DNA from: Burkholderia vietnamiensis LMG 10929
GTDB lineage: Bacteria > Pseudomonadota > Gammaproteobacteria > Burkholderiales > Burkholderiaceae
Assembly (NCBI RefSeq): GCF_000959445.1
Contig: NZ_CP009631.1
Location: 1,364,001-1,428,000 of the forward strand
Direction: 5' to 3'
DNA: 64,000 bases
A program made the position numbers and the translations under genes. Position 1 is the stretch's first letter; each line of letters begins with the position of its first letter. Shown piece after piece: positions 17,437 to 27,036 of the stretch. A model generated the notes under the pieces. It did no database searches, had not been told where the DNA came from, and worked only from the letters and a program-made list of their open reading frames with translations.

Positions 17437-18873
17437 ATGCAGCGCGCCACCAAGATAGTCGCCACGATCGGTCCGGCCTCCAGTTCGCCGGAGATTCTGC
17501 TGCAGATGATGCAGGCGGGCCTCGACGTCGTGCGGCTCAATTTTTCGCACGGCACGGCCGACGATCATCGCCAGCGCGCCGAGATGGTGCGCGAGGCCGC
17601 CCGCAAGGTCGGCCGCGAGATCGCGATCATGGCCGACCTGCAGGGTCCGAAGATCCGCGTCGGCAAGTTCGAGAACGGCAAGACCACGCTGGCGCCGGGC
17701 CAGGCGTTCATCCTCGACGCGGGTTGCGAGCTCGGCAACGACGAGCGCGTCGGCCTCGACTACAAGGAACTGCCGCGCGACCTGAAGCCGGGCGACCTGC
17801 TGCTGCTGAACGACGGCCTGATCGTGCTGACCGTCGAGCGCGTGCTCGGCGAGGAGATCCACACGATCGTCAAGGTGGGCGGCGAGCTGTCGAACAACAA
17901 GGGCATCAATCGTCAGGGCGGCGGCCTGTCGGCGCCCGCGCTGACCGCGAAGGACATGGAGGACATCCGCACCGCGATGTCGCTCGGCGCGGATCTCGTC
18001 GCGGTGTCGTTCCCGAAGAATGCCACCGACATGGAAATGGCGCGCCAGCTCGCGAACATCGCGGGCGCGCCGTACGGCATCAAGCCGAAGATGATCGCGA
18101 AGATCGAGCGCGCCGAGGCGATTCCGGCGCTGCAGAGCATCCTCGATGCGTCCGACGGGATCATGGTCGCGCGCGGCGACCTCGCGGTCGAAGTGGGCAA
18201 CGCGGCCGTGCCGGCGCTGCAGAAGCGGATGATCCGGATGGCGCGCGAGTCGAACAAGCTCGTGATCACCGCGACGCAGATGATGGAATCGATGATCCAC
18301 GCGCCGGTGCCGACGCGCGCCGAAGTGTCGGACGTCGCGAACGCGGTGCTCGACGGCACCGACGCGGTGATGCTGTCGGCCGAAACGGCCGCCGGTAAGT
18401 ATCCGGTCGTCACGATCGAGACGATGGCGGCGGTGTGCGTCGAAGCGGAAAAATCGGAGCACGTCGAACTCGACAAGGATTTCCTCGACCGCACGTTCAC
18501 GCGTATCGACCAGTCGATCGCGATGGGCGCGCTGTTCACCGCGTATCACCTGGGTGCGAAGGCGATCGTCGCGCTGACCGAATCGGGCGCGACCGCGCTG
18601 TGGATGTCGCGTCACTACACGCACGTGCCGATCTTCGCGCTGACGCCGCGCGTCGGCAGCGAGCGCACGATGGCGCTGTACCGCAACGTGACGCCGCTGC
18701 ACGTCGACTTCAACAGCGACCGCGACGCCGCGCTGCAGGCGGCGCTCGAGATGATCGTCAAGCAGGGCTACGTGCAGCACGGCGACATGGTCGTGCTGAC
18801 CGTCGGCGAGCCGATGGGGCAGGCGGGCGGCACCAATACGCTGAAGATCGTGCGGGTCGGCGAGCACTATTGA
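17437..18873 (+). CDS. pyk: pyruvate kinase
   Basis: This 478-residue type II-like pyruvate kinase transfers phosphate from PEP to ADP. Motifs are TKIVATIGPASSSPE at the start, VRLNFSHGT, the ADLQGPKIRVG beta-barrel strand, the catalytic MIAKIERAEAI region (Lys and Glu that binds metal), MVARGDLAVEVG and TQMMESMI. The start at 17437 is preferred over the ATG at 17425 because an AGGAG sequence lies just upstream with proper spacing. A strong terminator follows. Confidence 0.96.
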   Translation: MQRATKIVATIGPASSSPEILLQMMQAGLDVVRLNFSHGTADDHRQRAEMVREAARKVGREIAIMADLQGPKIRVGKFENGKTTLAPGQAFILDAGCELGNDERVGLDYKELPRDLKPGDLLLLNDGLIVLTVERVLGEEIHTIVKVGGELSNNKGINRQGGGLSAPALTAKDMEDIRTAMSLGADLVAVSFPKNATDMEMARQLANIAGAPYGIKPKMIAKIERAEAIPALQSILDASDGIMVARGDLAVEVGNAAVPALQKRMIRMARESNKLVITATQMMESMIHAPVPTRAEVSDVANAVLDGTDAVMLSAETAAGKYPVVTIETMAAVCVEAEKSEHVELDKDFLDRTFTRIDQSIAMGALFTAYHLGAKAIVALTESGATALWMSRHYTHVPIFALTPRVGSERTMALYRNVTPLHVDFNSDRDAALQAALEMIVKQGYVQHGDMVVLTVGEPMGQAGGTNTLKIVRVGEHY

Positions 18874-18937
18874 GCGCCGGGCTGGCCGGGTTGCGTCGGG
18901 CCGTCGGCCCGGTCGATCCGGCACCGTTTGGACCGAA

Positions 18938-18975
18938 AAGCCGCGTGGGGTCGGATGCCCCGCGCGGCTTTTTTT
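18938..18975 (+). terminator. intrinsic terminator after pyk
   Basis: A 13-bp stem with one G-T pair (18938-18950 with 18958-18970) and a 7-base loop is followed by a run of seven T from 18969. It lies 65 bases after the pyk stop and separates pyk from fba. Confidence 0.9.
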
Positions 18976-19170
18976 CTGTTTTTTGGCGGATTGTGCCGTG
19001 CCACGGTAACAAATTGCGAGCGGGCGCGCCGGCGCGGTCGGAATCGGCGGCGCTTCGCGATAAAATGCCGCTATTCGACGCTCAGCCGTGCCGTGCCGCC
19101 CCGTTTCAGGCGGGAGCGAGCGCCGCGCCGGCGTCAGGGCGCACCGGTTTTCATTCCAAGGAGTTCCACA

Positions 19171-20235
19171 ATGCCTCTCGTATCAATGCGTCAATTGCTG
19201 GACCACGCGGCAGAGCACGGTTACGGCCTGCCGGCCTTCAACGTGAACAACCTGGAGCAGGTCCAGGCGATCATGGCGGCGGCGGACCAGGTCGGCGCGC
19301 CCGTGATCATGCAGGCATCGGCCGGCGCGCGTAAGTATGCTGGCGAGCCGTTCCTGCGCCACCTGATCGAAGCGGCGGTCGAGTCGTATCCGCACATCCC
19401 GGTCGTGATGCACCAGGACCACGGCCAGTCGCCGGCCGTGTGCATGGCCGCGATCCGCAGCGGTTTCACCAGCGTGATGATGGACGGTTCGCTCGAAGCC
19501 GACGGCAAGACGGTCGCCTCGTACGAGTACAACGTCGACGTGTCGCGCAAGGTCGTCGAGATGGCGCACTCGATCGGCGTGACGGTCGAGGCGGAACTCG
19601 GCGTGCTCGGCTCGCTCGAGACGATGAAGGGCGACAAGGAAGACGGCCACGGCGCGGAAGGCACGATGACCCGCGAGCAGCTGCTGACCGATCCGGAACA
19701 GGCTGCCGACTTCGTGAAGCTCACGCAGTGCGACGCGCTCGCGATCGCGATCGGCACGTCGCACGGCGCGTACAAGTTCTCGAAGAAGCCGACCGGCGAC
19801 ATCCTGTCGATCCAGCGCATCAAGGAAATCCACGCACGCATTCCGAACACGCACCTCGTGATGCACGGTTCGTCGTCGGTGCCGCAGGAGCTGCTGGCCG
19901 AGATCCGCGAATTCGGTGGCGACATGAAGGAAACCTACGGCGTGCCGGTCGAGGAAATCCAGGAAGGCATCAAGCACGGCGTGCGCAAGGTCAACATCGA
20001 CACCGACCTGCGTCTCGCGATCACCGGCGCGATCCGCCGCTACCTGTTCGAGAACCCGGGCAAGTTCGATCCGCGCGACTACCTGAAGCCCGCGCGCGAA
20101 GCCGCGAAGAAGGTCTGCGTCGATCGCTACCTCGCGTTCGGCTGCGAAGGCCAGGCCGCGAAGATCAAGCCGGTGTCGCTCGACAAGATCGCCGAACAGT
20201 ACAAGTCCGGCGCGCTCGCGCAGGTCGTGCGCTGA
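19171..20235 (+). CDS. fba: class II fructose-1,6-bisphosphate aldolase
   Basis: This 354-residue zinc aldolase is of the CbbA-like class IIA/B type and cleaves fructose-1,6-bisphosphate to DHAP and GAP. Zinc and catalytic segments are visible: [12 protein letters not shown] (His-Asp), [25 protein letters not shown] (His ligand), [10 protein letters not shown] (His ligand) and [10 protein letters not shown] (DHAP phosphate). An AAGGAG ribosome site precedes the ATG at 19171. A TAAAAT at 19061-19066 may be its -10. It has its own terminator-like hairpin downstream, so it may be transcribed apart from pyk and purC. Confidence 0.96.
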   Translation: MPLVSMRQLLDHAAEHGYGLPAFNVNNLEQVQAIMAAADQVGAPVIMQASAGARKYAGEPFLRHLIEAAVESYPHIPVVMHQDHGQSPAVCMAAIRSGFTSVMMDGSLEADGKTVASYEYNVDVSRKVVEMAHSIGVTVEAELGVLGSLETMKGDKEDGHGAEGTMTREQLLTDPEQAADFVKLTQCDALAIAIGTSHGAYKFSKKPTGDILSIQRIKEIHARIPNTHLVMHGSSSVPQELLAEIREFGGDMKETYGVPVEEIQEGIKHGVRKVNIDTDLRLAITGAIRRYLFENPGKFDPRDYLKPAREAAKKVCVDRYLAFGCEGQAAKIKPVSLDKIAEQYKSGALAQVVR

Positions 20236-20396
20236 GACTGTAGTACGATTGCCCCGCCCGGCGTGGTCGCCGGGCGCGGCGGCTGCCCGCGGCGGACCTG
20301 ATCCGGCCCCGGCAGCCGTTCCGTCCGGCCGAACGAGGGCCGGCCGGCAACCGCCCGGCGCGTTCGCGCCGGCGGTTCGCCGACGCATTGCAAGAC

Positions 20397-20440
20397 CGCC
20401 GTTCCCGCCTGCCGCGGGGAACGGCGTTTCCCTTTTTGTT
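20397..20440 (+). terminator. terminator-like hairpin between fba and purC
   Basis: A perfect 10-bp stem (20397-20406 with 20417-20426) is followed by a T-rich tract (20427-20440, interrupted by C and G). Upstream in the same gap is another perfect 9-bp hairpin (20255-20263 with 20268-20276) without a T run. Confidence 0.75.
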
Positions 20441-20464
20441 TGGCTCCTTATCTGCGAAAAGACG

Positions 20465-21355
20465 ATGTCTACCCTTTACGAATCCACGCTCCGCTCGCTG
20501 CCGCTCCTCGGTCGCGGCAAGGTCCGCGACAACTACGCGGTCGGCAACGACAAGCTCCTGATCGTCACGACCGACCGTCTGTCGGCATTCGACGTGATCA
20601 TGGGCGAGCCGATTCCGAACAAGGGCCGCGTGCTGAACCAGATGGCGAACTTCTGGTTCGACAAGCTCGCGCACATCGTGCCGAACCACCTGACCGGCGA
20701 CGCGCCGGAAGCGGTCGTCGCGGCCGATGAAGTCGAGCAGGTCAAGGGCCGCGCGGCGGTCGTCAAGCGTCTCGAGCCGATCATGATCGAAGCGGTCGTG
20801 CGCGGTTATCTGGCCGGCAGCGGCTGGAAGGAATACCAGGCCTCGGGCGCGGTGTGCGGCGTGGCGCTGCCGGCCGGCCTGCAGAACGCGCAGAAGCTGC
20901 CGGAGCCGATCTTCACGCCGGCCGCGAAGGCCGAGCTCGGCGAGCACGACGAGAACATCACGTTCGAGGAAACCGAGCGCCGCATCGGCACCGAGCTGGC
21001 CGCGACGATCCGCGACATCTCGATCCGCCTGTACAAGGAAGCGGCCGACTACGCGGCGACGCGCGGCATCATCATCGCCGACACGAAGTTCGAGTTCGGC
21101 CTCGACAACCACGGCAAGCTGTACCTGATGGACGAAGTGCTGACCGCCGATTCGTCGCGCTTCTGGCCGGCCGACCAGTACCAGGTCGGCACCAACCCGC
21201 CGTCGTTCGACAAGCAGTTCGTGCGCGACTGGCTCGAGGCGCAGCCGTGGGGCAAGACGGCGCCGGCGCCGGCGCTGCCGGCCGACGTCGTCGCGAAGAC
21301 GGCCGCGAAGTACCAGGAAGCGCTCGAGCGCATCACCGGCCAGCCGCTCGCGTAA
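20465..21355 (+). CDS. purC: phosphoribosylaminoimidazole-succinocarboxamide synthase
   Basis: This 296-residue SAICAR synthetase couples CAIR to aspartate using ATP in purine synthesis. Signatures include [14 protein letters not shown] at the start, [44 protein letters not shown] and [13 protein letters not shown]. The start at 20465 is used because the upstream extension is low-complexity Pro/Arg. It heads a run purC-purE-purK-tsaC; the gap to purE is only 16 bases. Confidence 0.96.
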   Translation: MSTLYESTLRSLPLLGRGKVRDNYAVGNDKLLIVTTDRLSAFDVIMGEPIPNKGRVLNQMANFWFDKLAHIVPNHLTGDAPEAVVAADEVEQVKGRAAVVKRLEPIMIEAVVRGYLAGSGWKEYQASGAVCGVALPAGLQNAQKLPEPIFTPAAKAELGEHDENITFEETERRIGTELAATIRDISIRLYKEAADYAATRGIIIADTKFEFGLDNHGKLYLMDEVLTADSSRFWPADQYQVGTNPPSFDKQFVRDWLEAQPWGKTAPAPALPADVVAKTAAKYQEALERITGQPLA

Positions 21356-21371
21356 GCAAGGACACATCGAC

Positions 21372-21893
21372 ATGACTGAAGTCCAGACTGCCCACACGCA
21401 CAGCGCGCCGCTCGTCGGCGTGCTGATGGGTTCGAGTTCCGACTGGGACGTGATGAAGAACGCGGTCGCGATCCTGCAGGAATTCGGCGTGCCGTACGAA
21501 GCGAAGGTCGTGTCCGCGCACCGGATGCCCGACGAGATGTTCGACTATGCGGAGAAGGCGCGCGAGCGCGGGCTGCGTGCGATCATCGCGGGCGCCGGCG
21601 GCGCCGCGCATCTGCCCGGCATGCTGGCCGCGAAAACCACGGTGCCGGTGCTCGGCGTGCCGGTCGCCAGCAAGTACCTGAAGGGCGTCGATTCGCTGCA
21701 CTCGATCGTGCAGATGCCGAAGGGCGTGCCGGTCGCGACGTTCGCGATCGGCGAGGCCGGCGCCGCGAACGCCGCGCTGTTCGCGGTGTCGATCCTGTCC
21801 GGCACGTCGGTCGACTACGCGAACCGGCTCGCCGCGTTCCGCGTGCGCCAGAACGAAGCCGCGCACGCGATGGTGCTGCCGCCGCTCGCTTGA
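21372..21893 (+). CDS. purE: N5-carboxyaminoimidazole ribonucleotide mutase
   Basis: This 173-residue class I PurE converts N5-CAIR to CAIR. The conserved [14 protein letters not shown], the [11 protein letters not shown] histidine segment, and [14 protein letters not shown] are all present. A short Thr/His-rich N-terminal extension precedes the core. The presence of purK directly downstream supports the N5-CAIR route rather than the animal-type AIR carboxylase. Confidence 0.96.
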   Translation: MTEVQTAHTHSAPLVGVLMGSSSDWDVMKNAVAILQEFGVPYEAKVVSAHRMPDEMFDYAEKARERGLRAIIAGAGGAAHLPGMLAAKTTVPVLGVPVASKYLKGVDSLHSIVQMPKGVPVATFAIGEAGAANAALFAVSILSGTSVDYANRLAAFRVRQNEAAHAMVLPPLA

Positions 21894-21968
21894 CGGCGCG
21901 CCGGCGGCCGCGCGTCGCCTGACTTTCCCCACTGCGGCGGGCCGCGCCCGCCGCGATCGATCACTGAC

Positions 21969-23165
21969 ATGACCGCAACTCCTGATTCCGTTTCCCCGAT
22001 CCTGCCCGGCGCGTGGCTGGGCATGGTCGGCGGCGGCCAGCTCGGCCGCATGTTCTGCTTTGCCGCCCAGTCGATGGGCTATCGCGTCGCCGTGCTCGAT
22101 CCCGATCCGACGAGCCCGGCCGGGTCGGTAGCCGACCGCCATCTGCGCGCGGCCTACGACGACGAAGCCGCGCTCGCCGAGCTGGCCGCGCTGTGCGAAG
22201 CCGTGTCGACGGAATTCGAGAACGTGCCGGCCGCGAGCCTCGATTTCCTCGCGCGCACGACGTTCGTCGCGCCGGCCGGCCGCTGCGTGGCTGTCGCGCA
22301 GGACCGCATCGCGGAGAAGCGTTTCATCGAGGCATCCGGCGTGCCGGTCGCGCCGCACGTCGTGATCGAGTCGCCGGCCGCGCTCGCCGCCCTCGACGAT
22401 GCCGCGCTCGATGCGGTGCTGCCCGGCATCCTGAAGACCGCGCGGCTCGGCTACGACGGCAAGGGGCAGGTGCGCGTGAGCACCGCACGCGAAGCGCGCG
22501 ACGCGCACGCGGCGCTCGGCGGCGTGCCGTGCGTGCTCGAAAAGCGCCTGCCGCTGAAATACGAAGTGTCGGCGCTGATCGCGCGCGGCGTGGACGGCCG
22601 CTCGGCCGCGTTCCCGCTCGCGCAGAACGTACATCACGACGGCATCCTCGCACTGACGGTGGTGCCGGCGCCGGCCGCCGATGCCGCGCGTGTCGAAGAG
22701 GCGCAGCAGGCCGCGATCCGGATCGCCGACAAGCTCGATTACGTCGGCGTGCTGTGCGTCGAATTCTTCGTGCTGGAAGACGGCTCGTTCGTCGCGAACG
22801 AAATGGCGCCGCGCCCGCACAACTCCGGCCACTACACGGTCGATGCGTGCGCAACCAGCCAGTTCGAGCAGCAGGTGCGCGCGATGACGCGCATGCCGCT
22901 CGGCAACCCGCGCCAGCATTCGCCGGCCGCGATGCTGAACATCCTCGGCGACGTGTGGTTCCCGAACGGCGCCGATGCCGAGCCGGTCACGCCGCCGTGG
23001 GACACGGTCGCGGCGATGCCGGCCGCGCATCTGCATCTGTACGGCAAGGAAGAGGCGCGCGTCGGCCGCAAGATGGGTCACGTGAACTTCACGGCCGAGA
23101 CGCGCGACGACGCGGTCGCGGCCGCCAACGCGTGTGCGCAGCTGCTGCGCGTGCCGCTCGACTGA
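21969..23165 (+). CDS. purK: N5-carboxyaminoimidazole ribonucleotide synthase
   Basis: This 398-residue ATP-grasp enzyme makes N5-CAIR from AIR, bicarbonate and ATP, feeding PurE. Hallmarks are [22 protein letters not shown] at the N-terminus, [16 protein letters not shown], the ATP-grasp [16 protein letters not shown], and [14 protein letters not shown] near the active site. It follows purE by 75 bases and precedes tsaC by 11. Confidence 0.96.
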   Translation: MTATPDSVSPILPGAWLGMVGGGQLGRMFCFAAQSMGYRVAVLDPDPTSPAGSVADRHLRAAYDDEAALAELAALCEAVSTEFENVPAASLDFLARTTFVAPAGRCVAVAQDRIAEKRFIEASGVPVAPHVVIESPAALAALDDAALDAVLPGILKTARLGYDGKGQVRVSTAREARDAHAALGGVPCVLEKRLPLKYEVSALIARGVDGRSAAFPLAQNVHHDGILALTVVPAPAADAARVEEAQQAAIRIADKLDYVGVLCVEFFVLEDGSFVANEMAPRPHNSGHYTVDACATSQFEQQVRAMTRMPLGNPRQHSPAAMLNILGDVWFPNGADAEPVTPPWDTVAAMPAAHLHLYGKEEARVGRKMGHVNFTAETRDDAVAAANACAQLLRVPLD

Positions 23166-23176
23166 GGCGCCGGCCG

Positions 23177-24214
23177 ATGTCCATCGCGCTCCCGAACACG
23201 GTGACGCCCGCGCAGATCGACGCGGCCGCGGCGCTGCTCGACGCCGGGCAGCTCGTCGCGTTCCCGACCGAAACCGTGTACGGGCTCGGCGGCGATGCGG
23301 CGAATCCGGAAGCCGTCGCGCGCATCTACGCGGCGAAAGGGCGTCCGGCGAACCATCCGGTGATCGTGCATCTGCCGCCCGGCGGCGATCCCGGCTACTG
23401 GGCCGCCGACGTTCCGGCCGATGCGCGGGCACTGATCGACGCGTTCTGGCCGGGCCCGCTGACGCTGATCCTGAAGCGCCATCCGCGCATCCCGGATGCC
23501 GTGAGCGGCGGCCAGGATTCGGTCGGTCTGCGCTGTCCGTCGCATCCGGTCGCGCAGGCGCTCTTGGCCGCGTTCAGCGCGCGCCGCGGCGGCCACGGCG
23601 GCGTGGCCGCACCGTCCGCGAACCGTTTCGGCCACGTGAGCCCGACCACGGCGCAGCACGTGCGCGACGAATTCGGCGACACCGTGCACGTGCTCGACGG
23701 CGGTGCGTCCGAAGTCGGGATCGAATCGACGATCGTCGATCTGTCGCGCGGCTTTCCCGCGCTGTTGCGGCCCGGTCACGTGACGCCGCAGCAGATCGCC
23801 GACGTGCTCGGCCGCGCGCCGCGTCTGCCCGATGGCAGCGACGCGACCGCGCCGCGCGCGTCCGGCACGCTGAAGGCGCATTACGCGCCGCGCACGCCGC
23901 TCGCGCTGCTGCCGTTCGACGCGCTCGAGCCGTTGCTCGCGGCCGCGCAGGCGGACGGCGAACGCGTCGCGCTCGTCGCACGCGCGTCGCGTGCGGGGCG
24001 CTGGGCGCAGGCGGACGGCGTGCACTTCATCGCCGCGCCCGAAGATCCGCACGCATATGCGCGCGATCTGTACGGGATGCTGCGCGCGCTCGATCGCGCG
24101 CAGGTCGCACGCATTCTCGTCGAGAAGCTGCCCGAGACCGTCGAGTGGATCGCGGTCAACGACCGGCTCGGCCGCGCGGCCGCGGCGTTCGATGCGGGGG
24201 ACGCGGCCGACTGA
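23177..24214 (+). CDS. tsaC: L-threonylcarbamoyladenylate synthase, Sua5/TsaC family
   Basis: This 345-residue protein starts with a YrdC domain (residues ~10-205: LVAFPTETVYGLGGDA, AAKGRPANHPVIVH, FWPGPLTLIL, APSANRFGHVSPT, GIESTIVDLS). A C-terminal Sua5 domain (about 240-335) makes it the long Sua5 form rather than short TsaC. It makes threonylcarbamoyl-AMP for tRNA t6A37 modification. The ATG at 23177 lies 11 bases after purK, indicating operon membership. A strong bidirectional terminator follows. Confidence 0.94.
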   Translation: MSIALPNTVTPAQIDAAAALLDAGQLVAFPTETVYGLGGDAANPEAVARIYAAKGRPANHPVIVHLPPGGDPGYWAADVPADARALIDAFWPGPLTLILKRHPRIPDAVSGGQDSVGLRCPSHPVAQALLAAFSARRGGHGGVAAPSANRFGHVSPTTAQHVRDEFGDTVHVLDGGASEVGIESTIVDLSRGFPALLRPGHVTPQQIADVLGRAPRLPDGSDATAPRASGTLKAHYAPRTPLALLPFDALEPLLAAAQADGERVALVARASRAGRWAQADGVHFIAAPEDPHAYARDLYGMLRALDRAQVARILVEKLPETVEWIAVNDRLGRAAAAFDAGDAAD

Positions 24215-24253
24215 CCCGGCTCGCTTCGGCCGCTTCGACGCGCACTGCAATGA

Positions 24254-24290
24254 AAAACGCCTGACCGGCGACTCGCCGGTCAGGCGTTTT
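24254..24290. terminator. bidirectional terminator between tsaC and the GDSL lipoprotein gene
   Basis: A perfect 17-bp stem with a 3-base loop (24254-24270 with 24274-24290) is flanked by A and T runs, so it can end transcripts from both converging genes. Confidence 0.93.
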
Positions 24291-24313
24291 CGTATCGGCG
24301 TGCCGCGAGCGCG

Positions 24314-25450
24314 TTACTTGCCGACGCCGGACTTCGCGATCTGCTGCTCGACGTACTGCGCGAACAGCGCATGCAGGCGCGTCGTCGGGTGCACGGTATC
24401 GGCGAACATGTAGGTCTGGTCCGCGTTCGGGACCGTGTAGGTCTGCGGCGAGCAGAACAGCGACGAGCCGAACGCGGTCGCGTTCGCGACGCCGTACTGC
24501 GTGGCCGCCTGGACCATCGCCTTCAGGTTGCACGCGGTGTCGGTGTTCTTCACGCTGAAGCCGTTCGCCTGGTAGTTGGCCGCGATGCCGTCCTGCCACG
24601 TGAACGTATCGACCAACGCGTACTTGGTCGGATCGACCTGCAGCGCGGCGAGCGTGCCGGCCAGCGTCTGGTTGAAGAGGCCCGACAGTTGCGTGAACGC
24701 GGCCTGCGTGCCGCCTTGCAGCGCAAGCGGCGTGCCGCCGATGTCCGGCACGTTCGACACGAACACGTGCGTCGCGCCGGCCGCGACGATCTGCTGGACG
24801 AGGCCGCCGAGCTGCTGCGCGGCGAGGCCGATCGCCTGCGCGGCCGCCAGTTGCGCGGCCGGCGTGTTGCCTTGCGCCTGCGCGACCTGCGCCTGATAGA
24901 AGATGTCGTTCGCGCCGCCGTTGATCAGCACGATCTGGCCGGCGTTGAAGCTGCCGTGCTGCGCCAGGTACTGCTTGACCTGATCGGCGATCGGCGTGGT
25001 GGTGGCCTGCGCATAGTCGGGGTTCGGCACGCTGGCGTCCGCATGGCCGATGCCGGGCTGCAGCGTCACGCGCGAGCCGCCCTGCGCGTAGCCGAGGCCG
25101 CCGGTCGCCTGCAACGGGATGCCGAAGCCGCCCTGGTTCGCCGGCTGCAGCGTGTCGCCGTAGTACTGCGCGACGTTCTGCGTCCACACCTGGCCGGGGT
25201 TGGTCGTGAAGCGGCCGCCGCCGAAGCCGAGCTTGATCTGCGAGTAGGTGCCGACGTCCGACAGGCTGTCGCCGAACGACACGACCTGCATTTTCACGCC
25301 GGACGGCGGCGTGTTCGATGCGCTGCTGCTGTTGTCGTCGCCGCCGCCGCAGGCGGCGAGCAGCGCGAGCGCGGCGCCCGCGATCGCGACCTGGGCGGTG
25401 CGCAGCAGGCGTTGACGGTTGCGCGACGGAGTGGATTGTCGTGACTGCAT
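24314..25450 (-). CDS. SGNH/GDSL-family lipase/esterase, lipoprotein
   Basis: This 378-residue protein has a lipoprotein signal (LALLAAC lipobox, Cys about residue 34) followed by a Gly/Asp/Ser linker. The catalytic blocks of the SGNH superfamily are visible: block I FGDSLSDVG (Ser nucleophile), block III NGGANDIF (Asn), and block V DTVHPTTRLH (Asp and His). It is therefore a cell-envelope or outer-membrane esterase; the natural substrate is unknown. It has no autotransporter barrel, unlike EstA. It is transcribed towards tsaC and stops at the shared terminator. Confidence 0.9.
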   Translation of the reverse strand: MQSRQSTPSRNRQRLLRTAQVAIAGAALALLAACGGGDDNSSSASNTPPSGVKMQVVSFGDSLSDVGTYSQIKLGFGGGRFTTNPGQVWTQNVAQYYGDTLQPANQGGFGIPLQATGGLGYAQGGSRVTLQPGIGHADASVPNPDYAQATTTPIADQVKQYLAQHGSFNAGQIVLINGGANDIFYQAQVAQAQGNTPAAQLAAAQAIGLAAQQLGGLVQQIVAAGATHVFVSNVPDIGGTPLALQGGTQAAFTQLSGLFNQTLAGTLAALQVDPTKYALVDTFTWQDGIAANYQANGFSVKNTDTACNLKAMVQAATQYGVANATAFGSSLFCSPQTYTVPNADQTYMFADTVHPTTRLHALFAQYVEQQIAKSGVGK

Positions 25451-25545
25451 CGATGGATCTCCTCGTAGATATGGCCCGATGTGTTGTGCATCTGCCGTGT
25501 GCCCGCTCAGGTTCGGGCGGCACGGCGGCCGTTGGCTGAAGCGGT

Positions 25546-26460
25546 TTATTGGTCGCGCACGGCCGCAAGCGGCACGGTGCGCGGATCATGGTTTGCGGCC
25601 TCGGCGATCTGCGCATGATAAGCGCTCGCCCATTCGGGCGGGCCGAAAATCGCGCGCAGCCGGTTGCGCCATCCGTGTACGCGCAACGCGTCGGCCGCCA
25701 TCGACACCCACTCGTGAAACGTCGCGACGAGCGGGTTGTTCGAGCCGAGCGGCTCGACGATTCCGTATTGCGGCGGATCGTCGGCCGATTCGTCGACGTA
25801 GCTGCCGAACAGGCGATCCCAGATCACCAGCACACCTGCGTAATTGCGGTCGATGTAGCGCGGGTTGCGCGCGTGGTGCGCGCGATGGATCGACGGCGTG
25901 TTCAGCACGTATTCGAGCCAGCCGAGCTTGCCGATCGCCTGCGTATGGACGAAGAACTGGAACGCGAGGTTGATCAGCACGATGCCGACGATCTGCTGCG
26001 GCGGAAAGCCGACGAACGCGAGCGGCAGCCAGAACACCCACATGCCCGCGACCGGATACATCAGGCTCTGGCGGAACGCGGTCGAGAAGTTCATCCGTTC
26101 GGACGAGTGATGCACGACGTGCGCGGCCCACAGCCAGCGCACGCGGTGGCTCGCGCGATGGAACACGTAGTAGAGGAAGTCCTGGCCGACGAACAGCACG
26201 GCGAACGACAGCCAGCCGTCGTGCCAGGTGAACAGCCGGAAATGTGCGTAGCAGTACGCATAAACGGGGATCACGAACAACCATGCGAGCTTGTCGGCGC
26301 CCTGGTGCATCAGCGCGAGCGCCGCGTTGCACAGCGTGTCACGCCACGCATAGACGTGGTCCTGTGCGCGCGTGCGGGCGAGGTGCCAGGCTTCCCACGC
26401 GATGCACAGCAGGAAGACGGGCGCCAGCGCGAGCAGAAGCAATTCGACGTCGAATCGCAT
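25546..26460 (-). CDS. sterol desaturase / fatty acid hydroxylase family membrane protein
   Basis: This 304-residue membrane protein carries the three His clusters of the di-iron hydroxylase family: HRASH, then HVVHHSSE, then HRAHH in SIHRAHHARNPRYIDRNY. Hydrophobic helices lie at about 5-25, 45-70, 80-95 and 125-165. Members use O2 and a di-iron centre to hydroxylate or desaturate lipids; bacterial members act on fatty acids, hopanoids or ether lipids, so the substrate here is open. It is about 95 bases upstream of the GDSL lipoprotein gene on the same strand, and the two may be cotranscribed. Confidence 0.88.
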   Translation of the reverse strand: MRFDVELLLLALAPVFLLCIAWEAWHLARTRAQDHVYAWRDTLCNAALALMHQGADKLAWLFVIPVYAYCYAHFRLFTWHDGWLSFAVLFVGQDFLYYVFHRASHRVRWLWAAHVVHHSSERMNFSTAFRQSLMYPVAGMWVFWLPLAFVGFPPQQIVGIVLINLAFQFFVHTQAIGKLGWLEYVLNTPSIHRAHHARNPRYIDRNYAGVLVIWDRLFGSYVDESADDPPQYGIVEPLGSNNPLVATFHEWVSMAADALRVHGWRNRLRAIFGPPEWASAYHAQIAEAANHDPRTVPLAAVRDQ

Positions 26461-27036
26461 GGGCGTGTCTCCTCCTTTCCCCTGCAGGCCGTCAGGCCGG
26501 GCACGTGGCCCGTTGTAGATATCGTCAGGCCAACAGCCTACGCAATCGCCACGCGCTAGGCGAGGGGGCAGCGTAGAGGGTTCCCTCAGAGGACAGGGTT
26601 TCTACGGAAGCCGCGCCACGCGGGGCCGGGCGGTGTGGCACCGTTTTGCCGGCACGGCGTGCGGGCGGTGCGCGGCGTGCCTGTGGCCGTGGCCGTTTCA
26701 AACCGAGGCCGGTGCTTTCGACGGTCGCGCGGAGGATGCGGGATGGGGTTATTGGCGGGCGAGGGTGAGGCGTGTCGCAGCGCGCTTTCGTACGTGGCGG
26801 CTAGTGCGGCACTAGCGCGTGCAGCGGGCGCCGGTAGGCAACAGCAGGCAGCACGAAGCACGCGTCAGAGGGAGCACTCAGGTAGCAGAAAGAGGACACC
26901 GGCAGCCATCGGTAGCCGCCGGCTGACACCACATGCCGCCAGCCGCCCATGCAGCGCCGCAGGCCGAGCAACGGATCAACGGAGCAGGCCGCAGCTCAAC
27001 CGAACCCAAGCTACAGCACCGCCCCGCATGACACCG
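26461..27036. other. 576-base gene-free gap with a CTAG-containing inverted repeat
   Basis: No protein-like frame was recognised, although several long frames stay open because of base composition. It contains a perfect inverted repeat of 8+1+8 bases at 26800-26816 (GCTAGTGC G GCACTAGC). The downstream boundary is the dacB stop codon on the minus strand. The content is otherwise unassigned; a small RNA cannot be excluded. Confidence 0.5.
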
